A stretch of DNA of 64,000 nucleotides from Leeuwenhoekiella palythoae (GCF_900130045.1 NZ_FQXT01000003.1:434001-498000); one strand, 5' to 3'; positions 1 to 9,490 are shown, counted from the first letter of the stretch. Notes: generated by a model from the letters alone, not told the origin. Made by a program: numbers and translations.

Positions 1-906
1 CGAAGAAAATGGTTTGAAACTTCTTATTTATTAGATCAGAAACAAACGGCTAACGGTTTGGCAGAAGATCGTTATAACAACTTTGATCAGCAAGATTTGA
101 AGTTTGAATTTCCGAAGCATTTCACCGGAATCAAACCAACAATTGATGCTTCTAAACCAAGACCGAAAGCTGCGATCTTACGCGAAAAGGGAAGTAACTC
201 AGAACGCGAAATGGCCAATGCGATGTACCTCGCAGGCTTTGATGTAAAAGATGTACATATGACCGATTTGATTACCGGTCGTGAAACGCTTGAAGATATT
301 CAGTTTATTGGTGCTGTGGGTGGTTTTTCAAACTCAGATGTTTTAGGTTCTGCAAAAGGTTGGGCAGGAGCTTTCTTATACAATGAGAAAGCCAATAAGG
401 CATTAAAAGATTTCTTCGCACGCCCCGATACACTTTCGGTAGGGATCTGTAACGGTTGTCAACTTTTTGTTGAATTAGACCTGATCAACCCGGAACACGA
501 CCAAAAGCCAAAAATGCTGCATAATGATTCGCACAAGCACGAAAGTGGCTTCACCAGTGTGAAGATTCAGAAGAACGATTCGGTGATGCTTTCTACGTTA
601 GAAGGTGCTACTCTTGGTGTTTGGATCTCTCACGGAGAAGGAAAATTTGAACTTCCGCTTAGCGAAAAAGAATACAACATTGTGGCTAAATATGGCTATG
701 ATGCCTATCCTGCAAATCCTAACGGAAGTAGCTACAACACTGCAATGATGACCGATAAAACCGGACGTCATTTGGTAACAATGCCGCACATTGAGCGCTC
801 TATTTTTCAATGGAATTGGGCTAACTACCCAAAGGGTTGCAAAGATGAAGTAAGCCCATGGATAGAAGCTTTTGAAAATGCTCGCAAGTGGATTGAGAAG
901 CATTAA
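1..906 (+). CDS. purL: Phosphoribosylformylglycinamidine synthase, C-terminal part (5' truncated)
   Basis: This is the C-terminal part of the large single-chain PurL of purine synthesis, which uses glutamine and ATP to turn FGAR into FGAM in the cytoplasm. The reading frame is open from base 1, so the start lies outside the window and only about 301 residues are visible. They hold the class I glutamine amidotransferase domain: the frame begins it with KAAILREKGSNSEREM, the nucleophile cysteine is in GICNGCQ (codon at 448-450), and a late conserved histidine lies in MPHIERS. HGEGKF is also typical. The single-chain form with a fused amidotransferase is usual in Bacteroidetes. The gene ends 15 bases before the next start, with no terminator between. 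Confidence 0.95.
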   Translation, partial: RRKWFETSYLLDQKQTANGLAEDRYNNFDQQDLKFEFPKHFTGIKPTIDASKPRPKAAILREKGSNSEREMANAMYLAGFDVKDVHMTDLITGRETLEDIQFIGAVGGFSNSDVLGSAKGWAGAFLYNEKANKALKDFFARPDTLSVGICNGCQLFVELDLINPEHDQKPKMLHNDSHKHESGFTSVKIQKNDSVMLSTLEGATLGVWISHGEGKFELPLSEKEYNIVAKYGYDAYPANPNGSSYNTAMMTDKTGRHLVTMPHIERSIFQWNWANYPKGCKDEVSPWIEAFENARKWIEKH

Positions 907-921
907 GCTCCAACAAATTAA

Positions 922-1308
922 ATGACAGGTCTGAGCCGTAAACATACTGGTATTCGCATATTTTGGGGACTTATTGCGCTCTATATGCTTAATATTTGTG
1001 TAGACAGCCCAGACCTGTTTCCTAATCGCGCTGAAAATTTAAATTATAATGATCAGGAAAGTGTTATAGAATTAGTTGTTGAGCAAGTTCTAGATCTTGG
1101 TGATGTTATTCCTGAATACGACGACAATGATGCTGAAGAGCACACTTCTTCTGAAACTTCAGTAAATCTGGATCACTTTATCGTTGACCAATCGGCAATT
1201 GCATTTCAGCAGAATTTCAGTCTTTTAAAAAAACAAAATACGCTTTTTGCCTTAGCAAACTTCTGCACTTTATCACTGGAAGTTGACGCTCCACCACCCC
1301 GATATTAA
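922..1308 (+). CDS. Small membrane-anchored hypothetical protein
   Basis: I do not recognise a characterised family. The 128-residue protein has a basic N-terminus (MTGLSRKHTGIR), one hydrophobic stretch at about residues 12-27 that could be an uncleaved anchor, a strongly acidic middle (YDDNDAEEH near residue 70) and a short proline-rich end, DAPPPRY. That suggests a single-pass protein with its acidic part outside the cytoplasm. It starts 15 bases after purL and is followed at 79 bases by a beta-barrel gene on the same strand, so the two may work together at the envelope. Coding is supported by the open frame and the tight spacing; the function is unknown. Confidence 0.7.
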   Translation: MTGLSRKHTGIRIFWGLIALYMLNICVDSPDLFPNRAENLNYNDQESVIELVVEQVLDLGDVIPEYDDNDAEEHTSSETSVNLDHFIVDQSAIAFQQNFSLLKKQNTLFALANFCTLSLEVDAPPPRY

Positions 1309-1331
1309 TTTGTTTATACCACATAATTGAA

Positions 1332-1350
1332 CACCTCAGCACCTGAGGTG
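1332..1350 (+). promoter_or_regulatory. Perfect 8-bp inverted repeat before the beta-barrel gene
   Basis: CACCTCAG and CTGAGGTG are separated by three bases (1340-1342), 37 bases before the start of the beta-barrel gene. No T-run follows, so it does not look like a terminator. It could be an operator, an mRNA leader hairpin or a processing site between the two genes. Confidence 0.4.
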
Positions 1351-1387
1351 CATTCTCATATTCAATACATCCATTAAACAAATTAAA

Positions 1388-2236
1388 ATGAAACACTTAC
1401 CATTAGTGCTGCTCATGGCAGTACTCACACAGTATACTTATGCTCAAGAAACCGAGCCTAATGCTATTAAAGACAGCTTATATATTGCTGAAGTTGAAGG
1501 AAGCCAAGAGCCTTTAAAAATTCTACATGCCGAACCATTATACATCGACCTAATTCGAGATTTAGGTGCTCGTAAAGGAGAAAAAGAATGGAATATTGGT
1601 CTAGGTCTTACCGATCGCGATCGTTATGATGAATATCTGGCTCTTGTAGAATATGAATGGGCGCCCGCAGACCGATTGGGTTTAGAAATTGAATTGCCTT
1701 TCTCTTTACATTACCCGATTGGAGAAAATGGTGACGCACCCGGAAACCGCTTGAACAGCATCAAGATCGCTGGTCAATACACATTTTGGGTTTCTGAAAA
1801 GCACAAAACAAGCCTGGCGTTTGGCTACATCCAAGAGTTTGAACTCACAAATTTTAATAACTACGGCGCAGGGAAATTGTTTACTGGTAATGTCTATAAT
1901 CCGTTTTTTATTGCTGCTAAAAGACTAGGATCTAATTTTCATAGTTTGATTTATACAGGACCCGCGATTGCCCATCACTTTAGCGACGGAGCACTTCACA
2001 CCAGTTGGCAAATCAATAGTAATATTCATTATATGATATCGGGAACCCGAAATTTTATTGGTCTTGAATTTAATAAGGAATTCAATCAAGGTGATTTTGA
2101 TATGACTATAAGACCGCAGTTGCGGCTTGATGTCGCCGAAAACTTACTAATAGGTATTGTAACCGGTATTCCGATCAATAGAGAAACTGAGCGCTTTAGT
2201 TCGTTTTTACGCTTGATCTATGAGCCCGGGCATTAA
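1388..2236 (+). CDS. Outer-membrane beta-barrel protein of unknown role
   Basis: The 282-residue protein has a clear signal peptide (MKHLPLVLLMAVLTQYTYAQ, cleavage expected near residue 19-20). After a short linker, HAEPLYIDLIRDLGARKGE leads into alternating amphipathic strands rich in aromatic residues, as expected for a small outer-membrane barrel. Relatives in Bacteroidetes sometimes carry a purL-derived name because they lie beside purL; nothing here resembles a PurL domain. It follows the small membrane protein by 79 bases and is closed by a strong hairpin terminator at 2294-2316. The substrate is not visible from the sequence; the barrel assignment itself is fairly safe. Confidence 0.7.
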   Translation: MKHLPLVLLMAVLTQYTYAQETEPNAIKDSLYIAEVEGSQEPLKILHAEPLYIDLIRDLGARKGEKEWNIGLGLTDRDRYDEYLALVEYEWAPADRLGLEIELPFSLHYPIGENGDAPGNRLNSIKIAGQYTFWVSEKHKTSLAFGYIQEFELTNFNNYGAGKLFTGNVYNPFFIAAKRLGSNFHSLIYTGPAIAHHFSDGALHTSWQINSNIHYMISGTRNFIGLEFNKEFNQGDFDMTIRPQLRLDVAENLLIGIVTGIPINRETERFSSFLRLIYEPGH

Positions 2237-2293
2237 GGAATTTGGCAAAGCAAACTATCTTATGAGATCGAACCTTTAAGCAGCTTCAATAAA

Positions 2294-2316
2294 AAAGCCC
2301 GGTGTTACCGGGCTTT
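2294..2316. terminator. Bidirectional intrinsic terminator
   Basis: A perfect 10-bp stem (AAAGCCCGGT / ACCGGGCTTT) with a three-base loop lies between the ends of the convergent beta-barrel and susD genes. It has A-runs on the left and T-runs on the right, so it can serve both strands. Confidence 0.8.
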
Positions 2317-2339
2317 CATTACTGCAGTTCTACTATATT

Positions 2340-3989
2340 CTAATTTTGATCCCCAGATCCTAAATTAGGGTTAGCATCAATTTCTGCTTGAGGTATTTTG
2401 AAAATCCAATCATCGTTAAGTGATGGTCTTTCAATTTGGTAAGATTGCTGATAAAGAACCTCTGAAGCTCCGGAACCACCGTCAGCTGCATGGTCAATAC
2501 CATCATCCCATCTTATATGATTTGTATAACCAAAACCTTCGCCCCACATTTCTAATTTCCATTGAAATTTTAAATGATCGAGAAAGCTTTCAGCCGTAGG
2601 ATAATCAGTGGCTTCCCAAGATGAATCTCGCGCTTCTGCTAGAGGTTGTAAAGCCTCTCTAGCATCTGTTAAATTGTTCATCATAAGTTCTGCTTCTGCT
2701 TCAATCAAATACATTTCTGACGAGCGCATATAGATCACATCATCAGGATCAATAGTACCCGGATTAGCTTGTTTAAGTTTAAACTGCATATACGGATGTA
2801 AATTATGACCGGCAACTAAACCATACACAGCTTTTATACTATCTACCGCAGCATCAAACTCTTCTTCCGTAGGATATAAAGGATTGGTATTATTTGAAAA
2901 TCCACCATTACCATTTGCCGCTGAAGTGTTAGTATTAGGAGCATCTGGAAGAAAAACATCTTTTCTATAATCTGTCTCCGGAATAGCATCTACCATTCTT
3001 CGATCAGCTATTTTAGGGTTATTTCTAATTTGGCTACCGTTAAAAGTGTTACTCGCCAGATAAAAATAAGATCTGAAGAAAGTAGTTTCCGTAGCGATCA
3101 CATTACTACCCCAAATCACTTCTGATAAGGTATTTGTATTAAATCCTGATTTCCATTCATCCTCAGAAAGTAAAGGAAATCCGTCGCGTGCAGCCACGGC
3201 TGCATCAGCTGCGGTTTGCCAATCTCCTTTTGATAACGCACAACGCGCAAGTAAACCGTATGCTGCATTGATGCTCAATTGCGCTTTTGCTGCTGCACCT
3301 CCAACGCTAGGAGCTTCACTATCTTGAAAAGCAGTTATTGCTGCATCTAGGTCTGACTCAATCTGATCATAAATTTCTTGAACCGTTGATCTGGGTTCAC
3401 TTGTAAAAGGCGACTCTGATGAAAACAATAACGGTACCCCCGGATCTGATGCCGGATTGCCAATTAAATATCCTTTAGCATAATGCTGCACTAAAGAAAG
3501 GTATGCATAAGCTCTATACGTGTATGCCTGACCAAGAATATTTCTCAGTCTTGCTGTTTCGGTCAATGCTCCTCCTTCGATCTCGTTGATCAACAAATTG
3601 GCGTGTAATATGATATTATATCTGTGGTACCAAAGTAAACTTGATGTAAGAGATGTTTCTTGAGTATGCTCATTCCATTGCATTACGGAACGCCATGATA
3701 AATTATTGGCATTAGCAGAATGAATCAAATCACCGGTCAAGTTATCGCCCATAGGCACCCAATAGTGATTATTAGCACGTGCTGTATTTCCACCAGGAAA
3801 AACAGTTTGAGATTGCGAGTACAATCCGCGGTGTATTCCATTTAAAACAAGCTGCATATTTTCTTCACTGGCCAAAGCATCAGCAGAAGAAATCGCATCT
3901 GTTGGAGTTCGCTCTAAAAAGTCTTCTTGACAAGATAGAATGGGTATTGTAAGCAATACTACTAGTATATATTTAAGTCTATTTTTCAT
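2340..3989 (-). CDS. SusD/RagB-family nutrient-binding lipoprotein (pair 1)
   Basis: A 549-residue surface lipoprotein. The signal peptide MKNRLKYILVVLLTIPILSC gives a lipobox cysteine at residue 20, followed directly by QEDFLERTPTD, the typical SusD start. The body has the helical TPR-like SusD pattern (LRNILGQAYTYRAYAYLSLVQHY) and the C-terminal SusD segment (YLIEAEAELMMNN, FPTAESFLDHLKFQWKLEMWGEGF-like). SusD proteins bind oligosaccharides or other nutrients and cap the SusC channel. It lies 12 bases downstream of its susC partner, so they form one transcription unit. No glycosidase, sulfatase or regulator is next to this pair, so the nutrient cannot be inferred. Confidence 0.92.
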   Translation of the reverse strand: MKNRLKYILVVLLTIPILSCQEDFLERTPTDAISSADALASEENMQLVLNGIHRGLYSQSQTVFPGGNTARANNHYWVPMGDNLTGDLIHSANANNLSWRSVMQWNEHTQETSLTSSLLWYHRYNIILHANLLINEIEGGALTETARLRNILGQAYTYRAYAYLSLVQHYAKGYLIGNPASDPGVPLLFSSESPFTSEPRSTVQEIYDQIESDLDAAITAFQDSEAPSVGGAAAKAQLSINAAYGLLARCALSKGDWQTAADAAVAARDGFPLLSEDEWKSGFNTNTLSEVIWGSNVIATETTFFRSYFYLASNTFNGSQIRNNPKIADRRMVDAIPETDYRKDVFLPDAPNTNTSAANGNGGFSNNTNPLYPTEEEFDAAVDSIKAVYGLVAGHNLHPYMQFKLKQANPGTIDPDDVIYMRSSEMYLIEAEAELMMNNLTDAREALQPLAEARDSSWEATDYPTAESFLDHLKFQWKLEMWGEGFGYTNHIRWDDGIDHAADGGSGASEVLYQQSYQIERPSLNDDWIFKIPQAEIDANPNLGSGDQN

Positions 3990-4001
3990 ATTATTATTTT
4001 T

Positions 4002-7000
4002 TTAGAAGGATAGATTTAAACCAAGTGAAACAATTCTAGAAGGAGAAAAATCATTTGCTGATGGTGTTCCTGCTAGGTTATACTGAGGATCTAAACCTTT
4101 TCTTTTACTTTTTAGATATAAATTCTCACCTGTAATTGAAACTCGAAGAGCATCTAGCCCTAAGGTATTAGTTACCGAATCTCCAAAATTATAGCTGAAG
4201 CTTACATTTCTTAAAGCCCAGAAAGAAGCGTCTGTAAGGAATCGTTCAGATTGAGTACGCACAAGGTCTACGTTACCATTTTCAAGTCGTGGCACACTGG
4301 TGACATCGCCGGGCGCTCTCCAGGCATTAAGAATATCTGGATGAAAAGACCTTCCATACGTACCGCTATGCATCATAGAAGAGTAACCGTTATCTAATAC
4401 TTTACCTCCTATCCCATAAGTGATCAAGAAGTTTAAGTTAAACCCTTTATAGCTAAAACTATTAGAAACAGAACCCAGTAAATCAGGGATCGAAGAATCT
4501 CCTGTATAGGCTCTTTCTGTTTCTTCCCAATCGTTAGTAGTAGCAATTTCACCGGTAGTTTCGTCAATTACAGGAACGCTTTCACCATCTTCATTCTGCT
4601 CGTATAATAAAAACAATTGATCTCCTGTTTCAGGATCAACACCTGCAGTTCTCAAGAGAAAGAAATCAAATCTTGATCGCCCTTCAACCCAACGCTTACT
4701 TCCGTTGATAAAAGGATCTGGTAAACTGGTGATCTCGTTTTTAAATGTTGAAGCTTGAAGCGTCATATCCCATCTAAAATCATTGCGATTCACCAGATGT
4801 CCGGTTAATGCAAATTCAAATCCGGAGTTATACATATCCCCTAAGTTCACCGGTACTTGATTTAAACCATTACTAGGTGAAATAGGCAGATTGTAAAGTA
4901 AGTCACTTGAATTTTTCTTGTAGTACTCAATAGATCCATCAAGAAAGTTGTTAAATAACCCAAATTCTAAGGCTACATCAAAGTTCTCAATTGTTTCCCA
5001 TTGCAATGCAGCATTCCCAATATCTGTAAATAATAAAGCAGGAGCTCCGGCATTAGAGGTTATAGAGAAGCGTGCTTGAGATAAATAGCTATCAAATAGA
5101 TCGTCATTACCAACTTCACCATAAGAAGCTCTTACTTTCAATTTGTTGATAAATGAAACATCTTGCATAAAGTTTTCTTGATCTATGCGCCAAGAACCAC
5201 CCACAGAATAAAAGGTACCCCAACGGCTATCTGTTTGAAAAACTGAAGATCCATCTCGTCTCGCTGAAGCACTCAAGTAATATTTATTCTTATAGTTATA
5301 ATTTGTTCTTAAGAAATAACCTTCAATTCCCTTATCAAAAGTAGCTCCACCTAGATCTACAATATTTGAGAAATTTGCAAATTCATAAATACCATTAGCC
5401 GCTTGAACAGTTGCTAATCCATTTAAGCTTGAAATTGATCTATCATAACTTTCGTGACCAGCGGTAATATCAACATTATGATCTCCAAAACTTTTTTGAT
5501 AAGTCAAAAGTTGATTGAAGTTCTCTATTTCTCTTCTCGCGCGGTCTTCGCTTAACCTTCCGTCAGGTTGCGCATCACCAATGATCGCGTTCTCATATTC
5601 ACGCTCAAACAATTCATTAATATCACGACCATAGTTTAGTTTAAAACTTAAGCCGTCAAAGATTTCCCACTCTCCATAAAATCTAAAACCGTAGGTATTA
5701 TCTCTATCGCTTTCATTATTTAATAACAATTCTTGTAATGCGTGTCTCCCTTGGTTTACAGGTCTAGAACCAATATTAAATTCAGCATAACCCTCACCAT
5801 TATCAAACACAGGATTTCCGAAGTCATCCAAAACGATATCGCCATTCAAATCATTTACATACACAGGGTAAATAGATCCTATACCTCTGGCAAAACTAAA
5901 GGGGTTTACAATGCTTCCGCTTCCTGCTGAACTTGGGCCGCGAGCTTCTGAAAGCGTAATGTTAGCACTACCTCCAATTTTAATATTATCACTCACATCA
6001 AAATCAGCATTTAACCTTGCTGTTAAACGATCAAAGCCCGAGGTTACTACATAACTTTCTTCATCTAAGTAAGAAGCAGAGAAGAAAACGGTATGATCAT
6101 CACCACCTCCAGAAATATACACATTATAATTAGTTCTGTAACCGGTTTGCTGTAATTCTTCAAACCAATCTAAACTTTTATAGATTACCTGAGCATTAGG
6201 ATTTAATTGGCCATTGGTATTTACAATTTGATCATTGGGCACATTAAATGGATTGTATCCTAATTGATTGTATATGTTATCACTAGCAAACTGAGGATCT
6301 CCTCCACCGGCACTCGAATTTTTAAAAGCTTCCCACATACTCTCGTAATATTGACCAGGTGAAAGCTGATCATATTGACCAATACTATTGGTTACAAAAC
6401 CAGACTGTGCAGAAGCAGTTACTCGTAGCGCTCCCTTTTTACCTCTTTTTGTAGTAATAATAACTACACCGTTAGCTGCTCGAGAACCGTATAATGAGGT
6501 AGACGCCGCATCTTTTAAAATCGTAAGTGATTCAATATCCTCTTGATTTATGGTGTTTAAAGCCCCTTCATATTGAATTCCATCTACAATGTATAGCGGA
6601 TCTGTATCTCCATTTAAAGTACCTACACCACGAATAACAATATTAGGAGATGCACCGGGACCGGCTGCAGATGTAAATTGCACACCGGTAGCATTACCTT
6701 CGATCGCTGCGATTGGCGAAGTAACGTTTCGTTGTTGTAATTCAGCCTGCCCTACCACGTTAGCCGAACCGGTAAAAGCTTCTTTAGTACTGGTTCCATA
6801 AGCAGTGACAATAACCTCGTCTAATGATTCTGAATCTGCCTCCAGAGAAAACATGATCTCAGATGCATTCCCAACCACTTTATTGATGGTTTTAAAACCT
6901 ACATAAGACACCGTCAATGTTTCATCAGGAGCTACAGCGATAGAAAATTTACCATCAAAATCAGTCTGAGTTCCTCTTGAAGTTCCGGCAACTAGCACTG

Positions 7001-7130
7001 AGGCTCCCGGTAATGGAAGACCATCTTCTGCTGTCACCACAGTTCCTTGCACAGTTTTTTGCTGTGCAAAACTAAATTGTATTCCAAAGCAAAGTACCAA
7101 GAATACAGTGAGTAATTTTTTTTCATTCAT
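4002..7130 (-). CDS. SusC/RagA-family TonB-dependent outer-membrane transporter (pair 1)
   Basis: A 1042-residue TonB-dependent receptor. A signal peptide ends near FAQ (residue 22). A carboxypeptidase D-regulatory-like domain (about 25-100; GTVVTAEDGLPLPGASV, GTQTDFDGKFSI) follows, then a TonB-box-like DEVIVTAYG, a plug domain (about 115-230; VRGVGTLNGDTDPLYIVDG, LYGSRAANGVVIITTKRGKKG) and a long barrel ending in LGLNLSF with a terminal aromatic. It imports large ligands with its SusD partner, using TonB energy. It is transcribed leftward, from a 583-base divergent region shared with an acyl-CoA ligase. Confidence 0.95.
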   Translation of the reverse strand: MNEKKLLTVFLVLCFGIQFSFAQQKTVQGTVVTAEDGLPLPGASVLVAGTSRGTQTDFDGKFSIAVAPDETLTVSYVGFKTINKVVGNASEIMFSLEADSESLDEVIVTAYGTSTKEAFTGSANVVGQAELQQRNVTSPIAAIEGNATGVQFTSAAGPGASPNIVIRGVGTLNGDTDPLYIVDGIQYEGALNTINQEDIESLTILKDAASTSLYGSRAANGVVIITTKRGKKGALRVTASAQSGFVTNSIGQYDQLSPGQYYESMWEAFKNSSAGGGDPQFASDNIYNQLGYNPFNVPNDQIVNTNGQLNPNAQVIYKSLDWFEELQQTGYRTNYNVYISGGGDDHTVFFSASYLDEESYVVTSGFDRLTARLNADFDVSDNIKIGGSANITLSEARGPSSAGSGSIVNPFSFARGIGSIYPVYVNDLNGDIVLDDFGNPVFDNGEGYAEFNIGSRPVNQGRHALQELLLNNESDRDNTYGFRFYGEWEIFDGLSFKLNYGRDINELFEREYENAIIGDAQPDGRLSEDRARREIENFNQLLTYQKSFGDHNVDITAGHESYDRSISSLNGLATVQAANGIYEFANFSNIVDLGGATFDKGIEGYFLRTNYNYKNKYYLSASARRDGSSVFQTDSRWGTFYSVGGSWRIDQENFMQDVSFINKLKVRASYGEVGNDDLFDSYLSQARFSITSNAGAPALLFTDIGNAALQWETIENFDVALEFGLFNNFLDGSIEYYKKNSSDLLYNLPISPSNGLNQVPVNLGDMYNSGFEFALTGHLVNRNDFRWDMTLQASTFKNEITSLPDPFINGSKRWVEGRSRFDFFLLRTAGVDPETGDQLFLLYEQNEDGESVPVIDETTGEIATTNDWEETERAYTGDSSIPDLLGSVSNSFSYKGFNLNFLITYGIGGKVLDNGYSSMMHSGTYGRSFHPDILNAWRAPGDVTSVPRLENGNVDLVRTQSERFLTDASFWALRNVSFSYNFGDSVTNTLGLDALRVSITGENLYLKSKRKGLDPQYNLAGTPSANDFSPSRIVSLGLNLSF

Positions 7131-7236
7131 TGATTTATGTTTTTGATTTAAAGCAATATTATTTTTTTGTTAAAATTATACAAATTCTAACCCTACCCCT
7201 TCAGTAGGTTTTTAAATCGATTTACCTTCAAGTGCG

Positions 7237-7245
7237 AGGGGGCTT
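7237..7245 (-). promoter_or_regulatory. C-rich AAGCCCCCT element upstream of susC pair 1
   Basis: The minus strand reads AAGCCCCCT about 107-115 bases before the susC start. Runs of C are rare in this AT-rich DNA, and a nearly identical AAGCCCCCG sits about 100 bases before the second susC (41927-41935). A role as an activator site is inferred. Confidence 0.35.
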
Positions 7246-7451
7246 TGAAAAATTCTATATATCTCCTCAAGGGTTTGTAGATAGTACATAAGGGAATTAA
7301 GCTTGTGGTTTTACTTAACCGACTAAAATGTTCAGTTAGCTGAAAAACTTTAACATTTGTAAGGGTTATTTATTTTATTTCTAAACCATTGTATTAGCAG
7401 CACATTCAGAAATACTAGAGAGAGAAACCAGTAACATTGTAAAATCATTAA

Positions 7452-7463
7452 TACAACGTTGTA
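7452..7463. promoter_or_regulatory. Perfect 12-bp palindrome TACAACGTTGTA
   Basis: The palindrome has a central CG, as in many LacI/GalR-family operators. It is about 250 bases before the acyl-CoA ligase start and 320 bases before susC. No LacI-family gene is in the window, so the binding protein is unknown. Confidence 0.35.
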
Positions 7464-7713
7464 AATTTTTCTAAAATCATATAAAAAAGTCTATAATTTC
7501 GCTATTTTGCAGTAAGTAAATACCTCAAAGGACTTTCAAAACCGAAATATCAATAACTTAAATTGTATTTTGTCTGTACCTTAATAGCATTAGTTCACAC
7601 TTAGAATATTTTCTGAAGAAACGCTTTAAAGAAAACTTATAAAGAATATAGATTATCGGGACAGATCCCTTAATTATTCACTCTCGAGCATCGAGTAAAC
7701 CTATTTCATAACT

Positions 7714-9483
7714 ATGGAAACTAAACGTCTTTTTGACTTCCCCTACCATCAACTTGAACAGTATAATTTAAAAGAAGCCTTAGTAACTAAATATGATGGC
7801 AAATGGGTAGCAACAACTACTCAATCTTATCTTGATCAAGCTAATGCAATAAGTCGGGGGCTATTAAAATTAGGTGTAAAACCCAATGATAAAATTGCCG
7901 TGATCTCTTCTACAAACCGTACGGAGTGGAATATCATGGATATAGGTATCCTACAATTAGGCGCGCAAAACGTTCCTATTTATCCAACGATTTCGGAAGA
8001 AGAATACGAGTACGTACTGAACCATAGCGAATCTATCTTCTGCTTTGTTTCTGATGAAGAAGTACTTACAAAGCTTAATGCGATAAAAGCAAATGTTCCA
8101 ACGCTTAAAGAGGTCTATAGTTTTGATGCTATCAACGGATGCAAAAGTTGGGAGGAGGTCAAAGAAGAAGATGATAGCCTTCAGCCTGAAGTTGAAAAAT
8201 TAAAGGCAGCAGTTAAAGAAGATGATCTTGCAACTCTTATTTATACATCAGGAACTACCGGAAGGCCTAAAGGCGTGATGCTGAGCCATAAAAATGTGGT
8301 GTCTAATGCATTGAATAGCGCGTCGCGTTTTCCTATTGTGCCGGGGCAAAGTAAAGCGTTGAGTTTTTTACCGGTATGCCATATTTACGAACGCATGTTG
8401 ATGTATTTATATCAGTATACCGGAGTTTCTATATATTTTGCTGAAAGTCTAGATACGATAAGTGAAAACCTTAAAGAAGTTCAGCCGGAAGTAATGACAG
8501 CTGTTCCGCGTTTACTGGAAAAGGTTTATGATAAGATCATTGCAAAAGGTGCAGATTTAACCGGAATCAAAAAGAAACTGTTCTTCTGGGCTGTAGAAAC
8601 CGGTCTTGACTACGAGCCTTACGGTCAAAACGGCTGGTGGTACGAGAAAAAATTAGGTATTGCACGTAAACTGATTTTCAGTAAATGGCAGGAAGCTTTA
8701 GGCGGAAATTTAAAAGTGATCGCTTCGGGTAGTGCGGCTTTACAACCCCGACTTGCACGCGTTTTTAATGCTGCAGATATCGGCGTCATGGAAGGTTACG
8801 GCCTTACCGAAACATCGCCGGTAATTTCAGTAAATGATATGCGTGATAAAGGCTTTAAAATAGGTACCGTAGGAAAACCTATTCCGCAGACTGAAGTCAA
8901 GATCGCCGAAGATGGTGAGATTCTTATTAAAGGTCCACAGGTGATGATCGGCTATTATAAAGACAAAGAAAAAACTGATGAAGTTTTAGAGAACGGTTAT
9001 TTCCACACGGGAGATATCGGTGAGATCGACAGCGAAGGCTTCCTGAAAATTACAGACCGTAAAAAGGAAATGTTCAAGACCAGCGGAGGTAAATATGTAG
9101 CGCCTCAGATCATTGAAAATATGATGAAGCAATCCCGTTTTATCGAACATATAATGGTGGTAGGCGAAGGTGAGAAAATGCCGGCTGCCCTAATTCAACC
9201 TAATTTTGAATTTGTGACCGAATGGGCAAAACTCAAAAATATCAACGTAGGTACTACTCCTAAGGAAATCGCTTCAAACGAAGAAGTGAAGAAACGCATT
9301 CAAGAGGATGTTGACATTCACAATGAGAAATTCGGTAAGTGGGAACGCGTCAAGAAATTTGAGCTTACTCCCGACGAGTGGAGTATTGAAGCGGGTCACC
9401 TCACTCCTACTATGAAACTTAAAAGACGTATCGTAAAAGAGAAGTATCTTGACCTTTACAATAAAATTTACGAGCGTGAATAA
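7714..9483 (+). CDS. Long-chain fatty-acid--CoA ligase (AMP-binding)
   Basis: The 589-residue enzyme activates fatty acids with ATP and CoA, through an acyl-adenylate, for beta-oxidation or lipid synthesis. The family signature is clear: the AMP-binding P-loop at about residues 173-190 (LIYTSGTTGRPKGVMLSHKN), the adenine-binding motif GYGLTETSP near 362, YFHTGDIGE near 430 and the hinge/lysine region DRKKEMFKTSGGKYVAP. No signal peptide or membrane anchor is seen, so it is cytoplasmic or peripheral. It ends at its own terminator (9491-9519) and is therefore separate from the beta-oxidation operon that follows, although it supplies that pathway with acyl-CoA. Confidence 0.93.
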   Translation: METKRLFDFPYHQLEQYNLKEALVTKYDGKWVATTTQSYLDQANAISRGLLKLGVKPNDKIAVISSTNRTEWNIMDIGILQLGAQNVPIYPTISEEEYEYVLNHSESIFCFVSDEEVLTKLNAIKANVPTLKEVYSFDAINGCKSWEEVKEEDDSLQPEVEKLKAAVKEDDLATLIYTSGTTGRPKGVMLSHKNVVSNALNSASRFPIVPGQSKALSFLPVCHIYERMLMYLYQYTGVSIYFAESLDTISENLKEVQPEVMTAVPRLLEKVYDKIIAKGADLTGIKKKLFFWAVETGLDYEPYGQNGWWYEKKLGIARKLIFSKWQEALGGNLKVIASGSAALQPRLARVFNAADIGVMEGYGLTETSPVISVNDMRDKGFKIGTVGKPIPQTEVKIAEDGEILIKGPQVMIGYYKDKEKTDEVLENGYFHTGDIGEIDSEGFLKITDRKKEMFKTSGGKYVAPQIIENMMKQSRFIEHIMVVGEGEKMPAALIQPNFEFVTEWAKLKNINVGTTPKEIASNEEVKKRIQEDVDIHNEKFGKWERVKKFELTPDEWSIEAGHLTPTMKLKRRIVKEKYLDLYNKIYERE

Positions 9484-9490
9484 TCTATTA

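Larger units (their letters stand above)
7131..7713. other. Divergent intergenic region between susC pair 1 and acyl-CoA ligase
   Basis: This 583-base AT-rich region contains no gene. On the minus strand it holds an AAGCCCCCT element (7237-7245, about 110 bases before susC) that resembles elements in front of the second susC. It also holds a perfect 12-bp palindrome at 7452-7463 and a partial inverted repeat TTCAG-N4-CTGAA at 7331-7344. I could not assign a confident sigma-type promoter for either gene. Confidence 0.6.

Noticed and set aside
598-945. Open frame on the minus strand across the end of purL
   Set aside because: It lies opposite the conserved amidotransferase domain and the start of the next gene; composition and lack of homologous pattern indicate a chance frame.
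1388-2236. Reading the gene after purL as a second PurL fragment
   Set aside because: It has a signal peptide and barrel strands and lacks every PurL motif; the name seen in relatives is probably carried over from the neighbour.
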